Shown piece after piece: positions 26,144-34,785 of a stretch of 64,000 nt of DNA (positions are counted from its first letter, which is position 1; the number at the start of each line of letters is the position of its first letter). A program made the translations under genes and the position numbers. This DNA comes from Tilletiopsis washingtonensis (taxonomy: Eukaryota; Basidiomycota; Exobasidiomycetes; Entylomatales), in assembly GCF_003144115.1 (NCBI RefSeq), contig NW_020312009.1, positions 1-64,000 on the forward strand. The letters run 5' to 3'. The notes beneath the pieces were generated by a model. It was given only the letters and a program-made list of their open reading frames with translations. It was not told the origin of the DNA and searched no databases.

Positions 26144-26773
26144 TCAGGCGCGCCAGAGGAGGAAGGCGATCTGCCCGAGGTCTGCGGGAGGCGGCGTCAG
26201 CTGATTGAACACGAGCGCGGGAAGGCAGAGCTGCGGCTTACAGAAATAGATGAAGTGCTTCGTCTCTGAGGAAGGGCTGGTCAGCGGCTGGCCGATGCAT
26301 TGAAAGGAAGAGGGGAGTCGGCCGACTGGTGAGGAAGCGGCAAGGGGGACGCAGCAGTGCTGCGCTGCTGTGCCACCTTCCGTGCCACGTTCGATGTGGC
26401 ATCGTCGCACCACGCTCGCTGTGGCATTGTCGCACCACGCTCGCTGTTGCATCACCGCACCACACTGCCGCACCCCACCGGTTGCTCCGCCGCACCACTC
26501 ACCGTGTGTCACGTAGCTGCCGTAGTTGCGGCCGACGACGGCGTGCCACGTGGCGCCGAACTGCTGGTCCATGGCGCGCTTGACGTGCGCAGCCATGTCC
26601 TTCTCGACGCTGAACTGGCGCAGCGAGTCGAGGGCAATGCCGATGGCCGCGTCCTGCATCGGCTGCTCCATGTCGGCGTTCTTGATCACCGCCTTGGGAA
26701 TGGCGTCGGTGGCGCCGAGGAGACCGCCGCTGGAGGGCGCCTGTGCGCTGGGAGCTGCGTCGGAGGAAGACAT
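26144..26773 (-). CDS. LC8-type dynein light chain
   Basis: Three exons, 26773-26503, 26265-26242 and 26181-26144, encode 110 residues. LC8 is a small dimeric hub protein of cytoplasmic dynein that binds short linear motifs in many partners. The sequence carries AVIKNADMEQPMQ, the long helix (about residues 43-80), FGATWHAVVGRNYGSYVTH, ETKHFIYFYLGQIAFLLWR and the stop. The family is usually 85-95 residues; the extra length is an N-terminal Ser/Ala/Gly-rich leader. The middle exon is only 24 nt, and it restores the otherwise missing ETKHFIYF strand. Intron 1 is long (237 nt) and contains a 25-nt minisatellite. Confidence 0.95.
   Translation of the reverse strand: MSSSDAAPSAQAPSSGGLLGATDAIPKAVIKNADMEQPMQDAAIGIALDSLRQFSVEKDMAAHVKRAMDQQFGATWHAVVGRNYGSYVTHGEWCGGATGGVRQCGAVMQQRAWCDNATASVVRRCHIERGTEGGTAAQHCCVPLAASSPVGRLPSSFQCIGQPLTSPSSETKHFIYFCKPQLCLPALVFNQLTPPPADLGQIAFLLWRA
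26396..26470. repeat. 25-nt minisatellite within LC8 intron 1
   Basis: Three consecutive 25-nt units begin at 26396, 26421 and 26446 (consensus start gtggcatcgtcgcacc). The first two are almost identical and the third is diverged; a further degenerate copy runs to the splice donor. The array lies wholly inside the first intron of the minus-strand LC8 gene. Confidence 0.88.
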
Positions 26774-27825
26774 GGTGCGTGGTGTGGTGGGCGAGAAGAT
26801 GCGGCTCGCGAGTGCGAGAAGCCGTGCGCCGCGCGTGGAAGCCAGGAACGAGCAGGAGCTGCGCCGACTCTGCGGCTGCTGCGCCTTCGAGAAGGCGAGG
26901 AGGCAGGCGCTGCTGGCACGCGCGATGCAGATGGACAGGCAAGGGCACAAGTGGCTCTCTGCCGTCTAAGCTAGCCGAGCGTGCTCGACGACGCGCTCAC
27001 GAGCGTGCGTGCGACAAGAGGGACAGATGTGTGCGCGCGGCGGCGGCTGCGGCACAAGGCGGGCGTTCAGGGGTCGTGCCGGCTGAGGAAGCGCGCGGCG
27101 GGATCGTGAGCAGGCGCGAGGGCGTGCTCTGGCGCGCGGCGGAGCGAGCGTGGGTGTGTGTGTGAGAAGGAGGAGCGGTGCTGCTGGCAGATGGACGATG
27201 GTGGGGCTGGGGGGACAAGGGCGAGGGCGTCCGGGCTACACGTCGCCGGCGCCGTTGGAGCGTGAACGGCGCCCGTGCGGGTCGCGTCACGTGCGGTGCG
27301 GCCGCGCTTCTCTTTCTGCGGCCGCGGCGCTTTGCATGCAGCGCCGGCCTGTTCTGCGGCGCGCACTAGACTCTTGCTTCCCAACCACCACCCGCCCGCC
27401 GCAATGCAAGCATTCCCTCCGTAAGCAAGCCGCCTGTCTGACTCCCTCTCTCTTCCTCCCACCACCTGGATCCATCTGCCCGTGGCGGCTTCTCTACGCC
27501 GCGGCGGTTCCTGAAGCGATCCCAGAGCGACCCTTGAAGCGGTCTGCGAGCCCGCTCTGCCTTACATCGGAGCGCGGCGAGCGGACGGCGAACGTGTGCG
27601 ACGCCGAGTCCGATGCGCTCCACTGGCAGAGGATGGAGCGGCGCGGCGTGACATCTGTACCTGTTCAGCACTGCAATGCAACGAGTCGAAGCCACACCAT
27701 TCACGCATGAAGCTGGCGGTCTGATGATGGCATTTGGGTCATGAGAAGGGATGCAGTTCGTGTGATGTACGGAGCCATGGGATGCAGTGATGAGGTGACG
27801 GAGGACAGAGGCAAGGGCGCAAACA
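26774..27825. other. Intergenic region with one possible small gene
   Basis: The interval contains the LC8 promoter and leader on its left side. Around 27365-27420 there is a leader-like CA/CT-rich run ending in an ATG, described separately as a possible small gene. The remainder shows nothing recognisable. Confidence 0.45.
27404..27724 (+). CDS. Possible small two-exon gene, unidentified
   Basis: An ATG at 27404 follows a leader (ttcccaaccaccacccgccc) that closely resembles the leader in front of the DUF2985 start. Seventeen bases later comes a good donor (GTAAGC), then a CTGAC branch-like site and a long pyrimidine tract. Using the acceptor ending at 27525 gives exons 27404-27420 and 27526-27724 and a 71-residue basic, cysteine-containing protein (begins MQAFPPATLEAVCEPALPY). 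No homologue was recognised. The acceptor lies farther from the pyrimidine tract than usual, so either the model or the gene may be wrong. Confidence 0.22.
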
Positions 27826-29001
27826 CTAGTTGGTCTCCTGGAGCAGCCACTCGAGGCCCTGGAAGGCGCGGCGCGACATCTCCTCGGGGACGCCGGCGTC
27901 CTCGTTGCTCAGCTCGTCGGCGAACACCTCGATGCTCCATGCACCCGTGAAGCCGGCCTTGCGCACGGCGCGGACGAAGTCGGGCAGCGGCATGAAGGCG
28001 CCGCGGCTCTTCTCGCCGGGAAAGAGGCGGTGCGAGCGGCTCCAGCGCAGGCGCGCCGGGCGTGGGTCGGCCTCCGAGGCGGGAGCCAGCGGCGCCGGCG
28101 GCGGCCGGGCGTCGCCGAGCTGCAGCAGGAAGATGCGCTCGGCCGGCAGCTTGCTGATGGCGTCGAGCGAGGCGGCCAGTGCGCCGTTCTCGAGCGCGTT
28201 GGGCGACGCCACGCAGCCGGCCACACACGGGTCGGCGTACTCGCGCGCGAGCGTGTTGAAGCTGTCGAGCACGAGGCCGAGGTTCTCGCGGTCGGCGAGG
28301 CGCACGCGCTCGTAGGCCTGCGTCCAGGTGTCGACGTGGGCGCCCCACGCCAGCGCCTCGTAGCCGATGCGGATCACCTCGCCCCCGCACTCCTCGGCGA
28401 AGCGGCGCGCGTCGTCGGCGTACGTGGCCAGCTGGCGCGCCGTGAACTCGGCGTCGCCGCTGGTGCGCGGCGCGCCCTCGTTGTTGGAGCACGCCAGCAG
28501 CAGGCTGGTGCCGAGCGCACGCATGATGGGGAAGCGCGAGTTGACACGGGCACGCGCAGCGGCAAAGTCGGCGTCCGAGACCCAGCCCTCGATGTCGCGC
28601 AGCGGCTGCAGGTTCAGCACGCTGAGGCCGAGCGAGGCGCACAGGCTGCCGATGTACGCCGCGGCCGCCTGCTCGCGCGCCAGCTCGGCGGCGCTGCAGG
28701 GCCCGTAGGCGTTGTACACGAGCGCCGGCTCGAGCGTGCTCGACGACGACGCCGAGGCGCTGGCGGCGGCCCCGGCGAGCAGCTTGGCGCGCGCCAGCGG
28801 CGAGTCGGGCGGCGACGGCGCGGCGGCGTCGAGGTGCGAGGCAAACTCGGCGCTGTTGGCGAACACGCTGAGGTCGTCGGAGAAGATCTCGACGGCGTCG
28901 AAGCCGGCGGCGGCAATGGCGCGCAGCTTGGCCGGCAGCGCGTGGCCGGCGACGTTGGCGCCGACGCTGTGCGAGAAGATGGAGAAGGCCGGGCGAGTCA
29001 T
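27826..29001 (-). CDS. 3-dehydroshikimate dehydratase-like enzyme (Qa-4 type, xylose-isomerase-like TIM barrel)
   Basis: A single-exon gene of 391 residues. The family converts 3-dehydroshikimate to protocatechuate in the quinate/shikimate degradation route, using a divalent metal. The sequence matches the fungal Qa-4 pattern along its length: FDAVEIFSDDL near the N-terminus, LNLQPLRDIEGW, IRIGYEALAWGAHVDTW (candidate metal ligand E near residue 215), ENLGLVLDSFNTLAREYADP (D near 247) and GAWSIEVFADEL (E near 358). A GPCSAAELAREQ insertion follows a Ser/Ala-rich loop near residue 85. No other quinate-pathway gene is in the window. A sugar isomerase of the same superfamily is the main alternative. 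Confidence 0.85.
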   Translation of the reverse strand: MTRPAFSIFSHSVGANVAGHALPAKLRAIAAAGFDAVEIFSDDLSVFANSAEFASHLDAAAPSPPDSPLARAKLLAGAAASASASSSSTLEPALVYNAYGPCSAAELAREQAAAAYIGSLCASLGLSVLNLQPLRDIEGWVSDADFAAARARVNSRFPIMRALGTSLLLACSNNEGAPRTSGDAEFTARQLATYADDARRFAEECGGEVIRIGYEALAWGAHVDTWTQAYERVRLADRENLGLVLDSFNTLAREYADPCVAGCVASPNALENGALAASLDAISKLPAERIFLLQLGDARPPPAPLAPASEADPRPARLRWSRSHRLFPGEKSRGAFMPLPDFVRAVRKAGFTGAWSIEVFADELSNEDAGVPEEMSRRAFQGLEWLLQETN

Positions 29002-29484
29002 TGTGCTTGCAGAGGAGACGATGGCGGTGCGGTTGGGAAAAAGTGGGCTGGCGCGGCTGGCAGGGTGCAGTGGCGGCCGCTCTATATACCTGCCGGCGCA
29101 GAGAAGTGGGGCCGCAGGGGCGGCGCGGGGCGTGGAGAAAGGATGTGCCGGCGTTCCCGCGCCAAGCGCTCCGAGGCGGGGCGCGCGTCGGAGCGCTGAC
29201 GTAAGCAGACGCGACCCTTGCTCATCCTGCCGCGACCCCGCCGACCCTTGACACGGGCGCAGCAGCCGCCAGAGGGTGCCACGCCGGCCGCTGCTGCGTG
29301 CTGCGCTCGGGCGCAGCGCCTCAGAGGTGCACGAGGGTCCGGGAGATGCAGCGATGAGATTAGGGTCAGATGTACGCGTGTGAGAGAGACGATGCATGGG
29401 TGTGTACGGGAGGGGGCACGATGTGATGAGGGGAGAAAGAGACGAATAGATGGTAGCAAGCAAGAGTGTAGCGGAACGGCATGC
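29002..29484. other. Intergenic spacer between phosphatase end and dehydratase start
   Basis: This 483-bp region holds the dehydratase promoter (with the TATA box) and the 3' untranslated region of the upstream, same-strand phosphatase gene. No other feature was seen. Confidence 0.55.
29083..29088 (-). promoter_or_regulatory. TATA box of the dehydratase-like gene
   Basis: On the minus strand the sequence reads GGTATATAGAG, with TATATA centred about 84 bp upstream of the ATG at 29001. It is the clearest TATA element in the window, and TATA promoters in fungi tend to be regulated, which would suit a catabolic gene. The spacing leaves room for a leader of roughly 40-50 nt. Confidence 0.6.
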
Positions 29485-32400
29485 TCAGGCCGTGGCGGCG
29501 GCCTCGTCGTCGCGCAGCAGGCCGGCGAGCACGGCGGCGTAGGTGAAGACGTACTGGCGCGTCGTCTGCACCGAGCTCATGCGCTGCTCGCGCGTCACCT
29601 CGACGGCGGCGCGGATGTAGTCGAGCGCGTCAGAGGCAGGCGCCGGTGCCGGCGTGCCCGACGGCGAGAGCGGCAGGCCAGCGGCGCTCGGCTGCGCAGC
29701 GGCGGGCGTGGAGGGCGACGGCGAGGCAGGCGTGAGACGCAGTGCGCGCGGGCGCACGGCGACCGTGGGCGTTGCGCTCGACGACGACGCCGGCAGGCCG
29801 GGGCTGTCGCGTGCGATGTGGAGCGAGCCCATGGCGCGGCTCGGCGTCTCGGCGCCGCTGCTGCCGCTGCCGTCGCCGGAGCCGCGCCCAGGCGTGCGTG
29901 CGGAGCGCGGCGTAAACGCCGGCGAGGCACGGCGCTCGGCCCACTCGGACGGCGTGCCCGGCGGGTCGACATCCAGCTCCGAGCGCGAGCGGCGCATCGG
30001 CGGCGGGCTCGACATGTCGCGAATCGAGCCGCTGGCGTTGGAGGATGCGCCGAAGGAAGAGCCCGTGCCGCCGTTCTCGCCCAGCGAGGGCGAGTCGAGA
30101 TCCATGGCCGACGGCGAGAGCTCGCGCTTGAGGTTGCGGCGCGGCGAGCGCAGGCCCGTTGGGGCTGGCGAATCGGGCACATCGCTCATGCGCACATCCT
30201 CCGTCGTCGTGGAGCGCCCGCGCGGCGCATCGCCCGCAGCGAGCGCCCGCGCAGCGCACGCATTGTCCCACGTGTGCGGCACGGGCTCGCCCAGCGCCGA
30301 CACACGCTGCCGGCGCAGCACGTCGAGCACAGCATCGATGACGACGTACGTGCCCGTGCGGCCCACGCCCGCCGAGCAGTGCACGAGCATCGGGCCGACG
30401 GCATCGTCGGCGCTGGCGTCGGGCGAGCGGCGCGCGGCGTCGAGCTGTGCCGCGGCGGCCAGGTCCATGTACGCAAGCAGGCTGCGCGGGCTGTCGGGGA
30501 TGTGGTAGTCGGGCCAGGCAATGTACTGCAGCTGCACCACGCGGCGCGTCTGGCGTCCACCGCCGGCCGTGCTGGTGAGCTCGAGCTCGCGGCGCACCAT
30601 GCTCGCCGTCTCCTTGGGCGAGGCCGTGGCGCCGTCGCCGCTGTCCATCGAGGAGAAGAAGTTGCCGCCGGCCTGCTGCTCCTCTGCATCGGCCTTGCGC
30701 GCCCCGCGCTGTGCTGCCGCATCGCAGTGCATCGGCCGGCCCTCGCCATCGAGCGTCTCCTCGCTGACCAGGCGCAGGCTGAGGTGCTTGCCGTATGTTG
30801 CGTCGCCCCAGTACATGTGGCTCTGCACCCGGCCCGCCTCGTGTTCGCGCGTCAGCATCGCCACGACGGCGACGTTCTGCTCCCACACGGTCGTCCAGAA
30901 GGCCTCGAATGTCGACGGCAGTGGCGCCTGCGTGGCAATGTAGCGCCGCTTCGAGCCGTGCACGCGCGCGGGCTCGACGAATGAGGCGTTGAGGTAGTCG
31001 GTCGTGCCTGCCGCCGGCGCGCCGATGCGCACACGGCTGTGCTCGTACGTCCAGATGTTGTTGTAGCGATTCTCGGCGCCGCGCTCGAGCGCCGCGGCGA
31101 TGCTGAACGGAAACGGGCCGTCCTCGCCGCCACGCACAGCGCTGTGCTCCGACGCGAGCTGCGGTGCAGACGGCGAGCCGGCGCCACCGGCCTGGTTCAC
31201 CGACGGCGCGCTGCGAGGATCAATGCTGGATTCGGCGGCATGCTGGCGCATCGTGTGCATCAGGCGGTCCTGCTCTGCGCGCTCAATGTCGAAGAAGCTC
31301 TGCGCCAGCTCCTTGGCGCGTGCCTGCGGCTCCATCGCGGCGAGGCGCGCCAGGAACGCCGGCAGCATCGAGCGCTGATGACCGTTCATCTCTGGCACGT
31401 CGAGCGGCACGACCTCCGTCACGCCGTGCGCCAGCTCGCGGTTCTGACGGATGTTGTCGAAGAAGGGGTTGGCGCACTGAGAAACGGTGAGCTGAAAATT
31501 AGCTGGGCATGCACCGTCTCGACTCACAGCTTGCGCCGACGGAGGCGGTCCGTTGCTGCCCTGCGACTGCGCCGACGAGTCGCGCGCGTTGCTGTCCCGC
31601 GACGACGCTTTGCCACCGGCGGTCCACGCGCTCGCCAGGCTGTGAGCAGTGAACGCCTCGGCCGGCAGGCCACGCGGCTGCACGAGCGAGCCTTTGCGTG
31701 CCCCAGGGCCGGCGCTCAGAGGGCCGACATCGCCGTCTGGCGCAGACGACGGCAGCCGCATGGGGCCCGGCGCAGACGCACGACGGCTGCCCTTGGAGTC
31801 GGAGCGCTGCAGTGCCGCCACTGCGGGACTCGCGGCAGCGCCCGGTGCCGCCGAGGTGGGCTGCGCCGAGGACAGCGGCGAGCGATCGATGAGACGTGCA
31901 GCCGCCACGCCTGCACCGCCGGCAGTGTCTGCCGTCTTTGCGAAGCCGTTGAAGCCGCCGACAAGCCAGCAGAGCTCGCCGGCGAAGCCAGCGGCATCAA
32001 ACTTGCGCAGCAGGCCGAGCAGGCACGCGCCGCCGCCGCCGACGTTCGGACGGCCGGCATCGCCCACGCCGCGCGTGTCCGTGTCGAGCACGACGATGCG
32101 GCGCAGCGGCGGCGACGAGCCTCGACGCTCGCGCCTGTCCGTGCCGTTGCGATCGCCATTTGCGCCATCTTGCGTGTTCTCCTTCTCGCTGCCCACGGGC
32201 GGGTCGCCGCGCGCGTTGCGGCGCCAGCGCGAGAAGCGCCGGATGTCTGCGGCCGAGCCGAGCATCTCCTCCTCGATGCGCTCGACGGTCATGCCGGCGC
32301 GGCGCAGCAGCGTGCTCGGCGCGCATACGTTGATGCTCTGGGCGATGCGGGCGGCGCCAAAGGACGTCGAGGGCCGAATGTCGAGCACGAGCGTCGCGTC

Positions 32401-33354
32401 GCGCTCCACCTCTGGATCGCCTGCTGCGCTGCCACTCGATCCCGTGGTGCCGCTGTCGCCACGGCTTGCTGCCGAGGCCGCTGCGGCGTGAGCGCCTGGC
32501 GAGGAGCTGCGCGATGCACGGCGCAGACGAGGTGCTGAGCCAATGTCGCCCTCTGAGCCATTGCGGCGGCCATTGCCGCCCAGCAGGCGGGCCAGCGCTT
32601 GGCAGTCGAGCGGAGTGTAGCGAGAGATGTCGGACGGTGCCGAGGCCGAGGCGGATGCCGATGTGCTGGCGCTCGGCAGCGACACGGAGCCGCGGGCACT
32701 GGCACCGCTGAAGCTGCGGCCGCCGGATATGCTGAGCGAAGGAGCAGCGCCGCCGCCGCCGAGCGAGGGAAAGCGCAGCGTCGGCGTGGCTCCACCATCG
32801 TGCTGCGGCGTGGCCGGCATGAGTGGCGTGACACCGCCGGGCGTCTGCGGCATGCCCTTGGGCAGCAACGAGGCCCACGGATGCGGAGCGTCGAGGCCGT
32901 CGCCACCGGCAGCGCCGAGATGCGCGCCGGGCGTCTCGGCTGGTCCGCCACGCGCGGGCGTGGCAAAGTAGTCTGGCTCGCCTGAAGAGGCGGCAGTCGA
33001 GGACGCCGAGGCGGCGGAGAAGAAGCTGCCGCCGTCTGCGCCCGCTGCCGTGCCCTGCATGCTCGGCGCCGGCGCCGCACCGCCGCCCGGCGAGGCGAAG
33101 AAGCCGCTGCTGCTGCTCGCCGCCGGCGGCGCCAGTGCGCTGCCCGAGCTCGGACCGGCACCTGAGCTGCGCGGGCCGGGAGTGCCGCTGCCGCTGGCGC
33201 CCAGCTGGCCCACGAGACTCGGCTTGCCTGCACGCATCACGCCGCCACCGCCCGACATGCTGGGGGACTGGCGCGCGAACGGGCCGCTCAAGTTGGGCAG
33301 TGTGGAGGGAGAGAAGAGGGCAGTGGCGTCGGGCGCAGCGGCGCGGGGGGCCAT
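29485..33354 (-). CDS. Rhodanese plus protein tyrosine phosphatase, Pyp1/Pyp2 type
   Basis: Two exons, 33354-31528 and 31476-29485, encode 1272 residues. The 51-nt intron is in frame and stop-free, but removing it joins SAQA to CANPFFDNIRQN, matching fungal Pyp proteins. A disordered N-terminus is followed by a rhodanese-like domain (about 310-475: DATLVLDIRPSTSFGAARIA to LVGGFNGF) without an active-site cysteine in the expected loop, as in the regulatory modules of MAP-kinase phosphatases. The PTP domain has ENRYNNIWTYEHSRV, WPDYHIPDSP (WPD loop, near 927), HCSAGVGRTGTYV (catalytic Cys near 973) and the late QTTRQYVF Q-loop. Roughly 230 Ser/Pro-rich residues separate the catalytic loop from the Q-loop. 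Role by family: dephosphorylation of stress MAP kinases. Confidence 0.92.
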   Translation of the reverse strand: MAPRAAAPDATALFSPSTLPNLSGPFARQSPSMSGGGGVMRAGKPSLVGQLGASGSGTPGPRSSGAGPSSGSALAPPAASSSSGFFASPGGGAAPAPSMQGTAAGADGGSFFSAASASSTAASSGEPDYFATPARGGPAETPGAHLGAAGGDGLDAPHPWASLLPKGMPQTPGGVTPLMPATPQHDGGATPTLRFPSLGGGGAAPSLSISGGRSFSGASARGSVSLPSASTSASASASAPSDISRYTPLDCQALARLLGGNGRRNGSEGDIGSAPRLRRASRSSSPGAHAAAASAASRGDSGTTGSSGSAAGDPEVERDATLVLDIRPSTSFGAARIAQSINVCAPSTLLRRAGMTVERIEEEMLGSAADIRRFSRWRRNARGDPPVGSEKENTQDGANGDRNGTDRRERRGSSPPLRRIVVLDTDTRGVGDAGRPNVGGGGACLLGLLRKFDAAGFAGELCWLVGGFNGFAKTADTAGGAGVAAARLIDRSPLSSAQPTSAAPGAAASPAVAALQRSDSKGSRRASAPGPMRLPSSAPDGDVGPLSAGPGARKGSLVQPRGLPAEAFTAHSLASAWTAGGKASSRDSNARDSSAQSQGSNGPPPSAQAVSRDGACPANFQLTVSQCANPFFDNIRQNRELAHGVTEVVPLDVPEMNGHQRSMLPAFLARLAAMEPQARAKELAQSFFDIERAEQDRLMHTMRQHAAESSIDPRSAPSVNQAGGAGSPSAPQLASEHSAVRGGEDGPFPFSIAAALERGAENRYNNIWTYEHSRVRIGAPAAGTTDYLNASFVEPARVHGSKRRYIATQAPLPSTFEAFWTTVWEQNVAVVAMLTREHEAGRVQSHMYWGDATYGKHLSLRLVSEETLDGEGRPMHCDAAAQRGARKADAEEQQAGGNFFSSMDSGDGATASPKETASMVRRELELTSTAGGGRQTRRVVQLQYIAWPDYHIPDSPRSLLAYMDLAAAAQLDAARRSPDASADDAVGPMLVHCSAGVGRTGTYVVIDAVLDVLRRQRVSALGEPVPHTWDNACAARALAAGDAPRGRSTTTEDVRMSDVPDSPAPTGLRSPRRNLKRELSPSAMDLDSPSLGENGGTGSSFGASSNASGSIRDMSSPPPMRRSRSELDVDPPGTPSEWAERRASPAFTPRSARTPGRGSGDGSGSSGAETPSRAMGSLHIARDSPGLPASSSSATPTVAVRPRALRLTPASPSPSTPAAAQPSAAGLPLSPSGTPAPAPASDALDYIRAAVEVTREQRMSSVQTTRQYVFTYAAVLAGLLRDDEAAATA

Positions 33355-34785
33355 GGGGTGTGCTGGCGCACGCGAGAGGGAGCGACGAGGATGGACGCTG
33401 GTGGACGAGGAGCTGAGGCTGCTGGGTGCTCGAGGCGCCACGTGGGATGGGGAGACGTGGCGGGTCGCGTGGGCCGGTGCGCAGGCGAGAGGCGGCGCAG
33501 AGGAGCGGGCGGACACGGAGGCGATGCGAGGTGCGGTGGTGTGCAGAGGCGAGACCGAGGCAGTGAGAGTGTGAGTGTGTGCAGCGCGATGCTGGCGGTG
33601 GTGAGGTGTGCAGAAGGAGGAGCAGTCGCAGTGCAGTGACGACGACGACGACGAGGCGCCTTCGAGACGAGACGGAGAGACGCCGCTGGCTGGCCCGCGG
33701 CGCAAAGGCAGCGGCAGCGCGTCACAGCATGCACGCTGGCGCGCCGCCGTCGACTGCTCGCGTGCCCGCCCCCGCGGCACCGGCGCGCGGCGGCGTCGTC
33801 AGCGCGCAGCTCGGCGTCCGGCCGTTGCTGCTTGGGCATCTCGCCACTCTTCTGCCCGACATGCGTGCTCGGCCGCCTCCATCCCCTCGCAGCCGCGCTG
33901 CAAATAGCCCCTCCTCATTCATGCGCTGCGGCGACGACAGCCAGCAGCATGCAGGCAGCACGCAACCGTGCAAGCGCGGGGAGCGACATGGCAGACGCAG
34001 GACGGAGCATGCAACCCAGCGAGGGTCTGCGATGAGGGGCATCTCCGCGTCGAGTGCTGCCCTGCGCCCTGCCCCTCGCCCCTCAGACCCCTCCATCCTA
34101 TTGCCACCCCTCTCGACTGCACCCTGACCGTCTCATGACGCAGCGCTCTCCGCGCTTGCTGCTGCGGCTGCACCTGCAACGACACGCGCGCCCGCAGCCG
34201 GGTCAACGACGGCCGGTCGTGTGCGGTGCACAGACGTCCCCGCAGACGTGGAGAGGTGGAGGCCCAAATCTGGCAGCGATGACGCATGTGACCAGAGTGC
34301 CGTCTCGCTCAGAGGGCTGAGGGGCAAGGCGGTGCTGCTGGCTGCACCGACAGGGTGCGAGTAGGCTGGCGGCTGCGTGCTGCTGGACGGGCATGCAAGC
34401 ACTGCTGCTCAGCACACAGCAGCATGCCGCGGCAGTCTTCTCTCGAGGTGCAGAGAGGGTCCAGAGGGCTCTCAGGGCCGCGCGTAGGAGGCGTGAAGTG
34501 GTCTAAACTTGGCCTCGGCGATCAGCTCGAGGCTCTCCTGAGCCGGGGAACCACGATCAGGCACAAGCAACGGACCCCTTCTTCTGTGCCCGGAGCTCGA
34601 TACGAAGGGGAGCTCCGAGGGGAAAGGGAGCAGGCCGAGGCGGTGGACGCGTGGGAAACGACACGTGACGCGCGGGCAGACGCGGGCCGCGGCGGTCGGC
34701 GCCTTGGCTGCTGCTGCCGCCTTCGCACGCAGCTCCACTTCGATCTTCTCGACCATCCCTCGCCTCCCTCTCGTCTCGTCTCAGC
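33355..34785. other. Divergent intergenic region between phosphatase and Mic19 genes
   Basis: This 1.4-kb interval contains the promoters of two divergent genes. The right end is pyrimidine-rich (ccctcgcctccctctcgtct) just before the Mic19 ATG. No gene, RNA or repeat was recognised in the middle. Confidence 0.5.

Noticed and set aside
29485-33354. Several long plus-strand and other-frame open frames overlapping the phosphatase
   Set aside because: They are frame shadows of a gene with clear conserved domains.
33355-33780. Upstream in-frame extension of the phosphatase
   Set aside because: The frame stays open but the sequence is CA/CT-rich leader-like DNA; the ATG at 33354 is the first convincing start.
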